Source of the DNA: Motacilla alba alba
Lineage: Eukaryota > Chordata > Aves > Passeriformes > Motacillidae
NCBI RefSeq assembly: GCF_015832195.1
Contig: NC_052020.1
Location: 8,438,254-8,502,253, forward strand
Direction of reading: 5' to 3'
DNA length: 64,000 nt
Made by a program: the position numbers and the translations under genes. The notes beneath the pieces are model-generated. The model made no database searches and was not told where the DNA came from. It saw only the letters and a program-made list of their open reading frames with translations. Shown here in pieces: positions 63,621 to 64,000 of the stretch (its first letter is position 1; every line of letters begins with the position of its first letter).

Positions 63621-64000
63621 TCGGAGGACTCACCGCAACGCGTCCCCCTGTCCCCGTGTCCCGCTGTCCCCTCGGCCACCGTGTCCCAGCCCAGGAGGGG
63701 CGGGAAACGGGGACAGCATGGCTTGGGGGGCCGACAGCCGGGAGCCACGGCGGTGTCACAGAGGCAGAGCCGTGGAGAGGGGACACGCTCCGCAGGGGGA
63801 CATTCCGGGCAGGGGAACATCCCGGGAAAGGTGACACCCCGGGGCAAAGGGACATCCCGGGCAGAGGGACATGCCTGAAAAGGGGAACGTCCTGGGAAAG
63901 GGGATACCGCGGCAACGGGATAGTCCCGGGCAAGGGGACACCGCGGGCAGAGAGCCTTCCCTGGAAAGGAGAACATCCCGGTCAGAGGGACTTCCCTGGA
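63621..64000. other. DNA upstream of PPP1CA with short GGGACAT repeats
   Basis: Imperfect 20-25-bp units of the form GGGGACATCCCGGGCAGAGGGAC fill about 63775-64000. No gene recognised before the window ends. Confidence 0.65.

Overview
The window looks like a bird chromosome: GC-rich, micro-chromosome-like, with compact genes, short introns, many G-rich minisatellites and several truncated CR1 LINE tails. Splice-aware reading gives a gene order and set of orientations that I recognise from human 11q13.2: KDM2A(+), GRK2(+), ANKRD13D(+), SSH3(+), POLD4(-), CLCF1(-), RAD9A(+), PPP1CA(-). The one clear departure is a divergent pair of glycine-N-acyltransferase-like (GLYAT-like) genes between POLD4 and CLCF1. 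Exon boundaries below were placed by hand from GT/AG sites, phase agreement and similarity to family members recalled from memory; nothing was searched.

Layout. 1-19.2 kb: KDM2A from its second or third coding exon to the 3' UTR, with a CpG island inside a 4.6-kb intron that probably drives the short, JmjC-less isoform. 19.2-21.1 kb: intergenic, ending in a CCCAGTGTCACACA-type satellite with a 310-bp tandem duplication. 21.1-28.4 kb: complete 21-exon GRK2. 29.1-35.2 kb: complete 15-exon ANKRD13D. 35.5-36.5 kb: an assembly gap of exactly 1000 N, followed by only the last two exons of SSH3, so most of SSH3 is hidden in or lost at the gap. 37.5-39.5 kb: no recognised gene, but a housekeeping-type promoter with a perfect RFX X-box palindrome, a 59-bp repeat, a CR1 relic and an AT-rich island. 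39.5-40.3 kb: POLD4. 41.2-45.8 kb: two head-to-head GLYAT-like genes. 46.0-54.2 kb: CLCF1 with a 6-kb first intron and a candidate second first exon. 54.2-58.8 kb: promoters and GC-rich intergenic DNA. 58.8-61.0 kb: RAD9A. 60.85-63.55 kb: PPP1CA, whose 3' end overlaps that of RAD9A.

The genes are mostly unrelated housekeeping or signalling genes: chromatin demethylase, GPCR kinase, ubiquitin-binding endocytic adaptor, cofilin phosphatase, DNA polymerase delta subunit, cytokine, checkpoint clamp and PP1 catalytic subunit. They are not an operon-like system. POLD4 and RAD9A both act with sliding clamps in DNA replication and repair, but their linkage is ancestral synteny. The points most worth checking are the inserted GLYAT-like pair (including an apparent frame problem), the truncated SSH3, the orphan X-box promoter and the possible alternative CLCF1 first exon.
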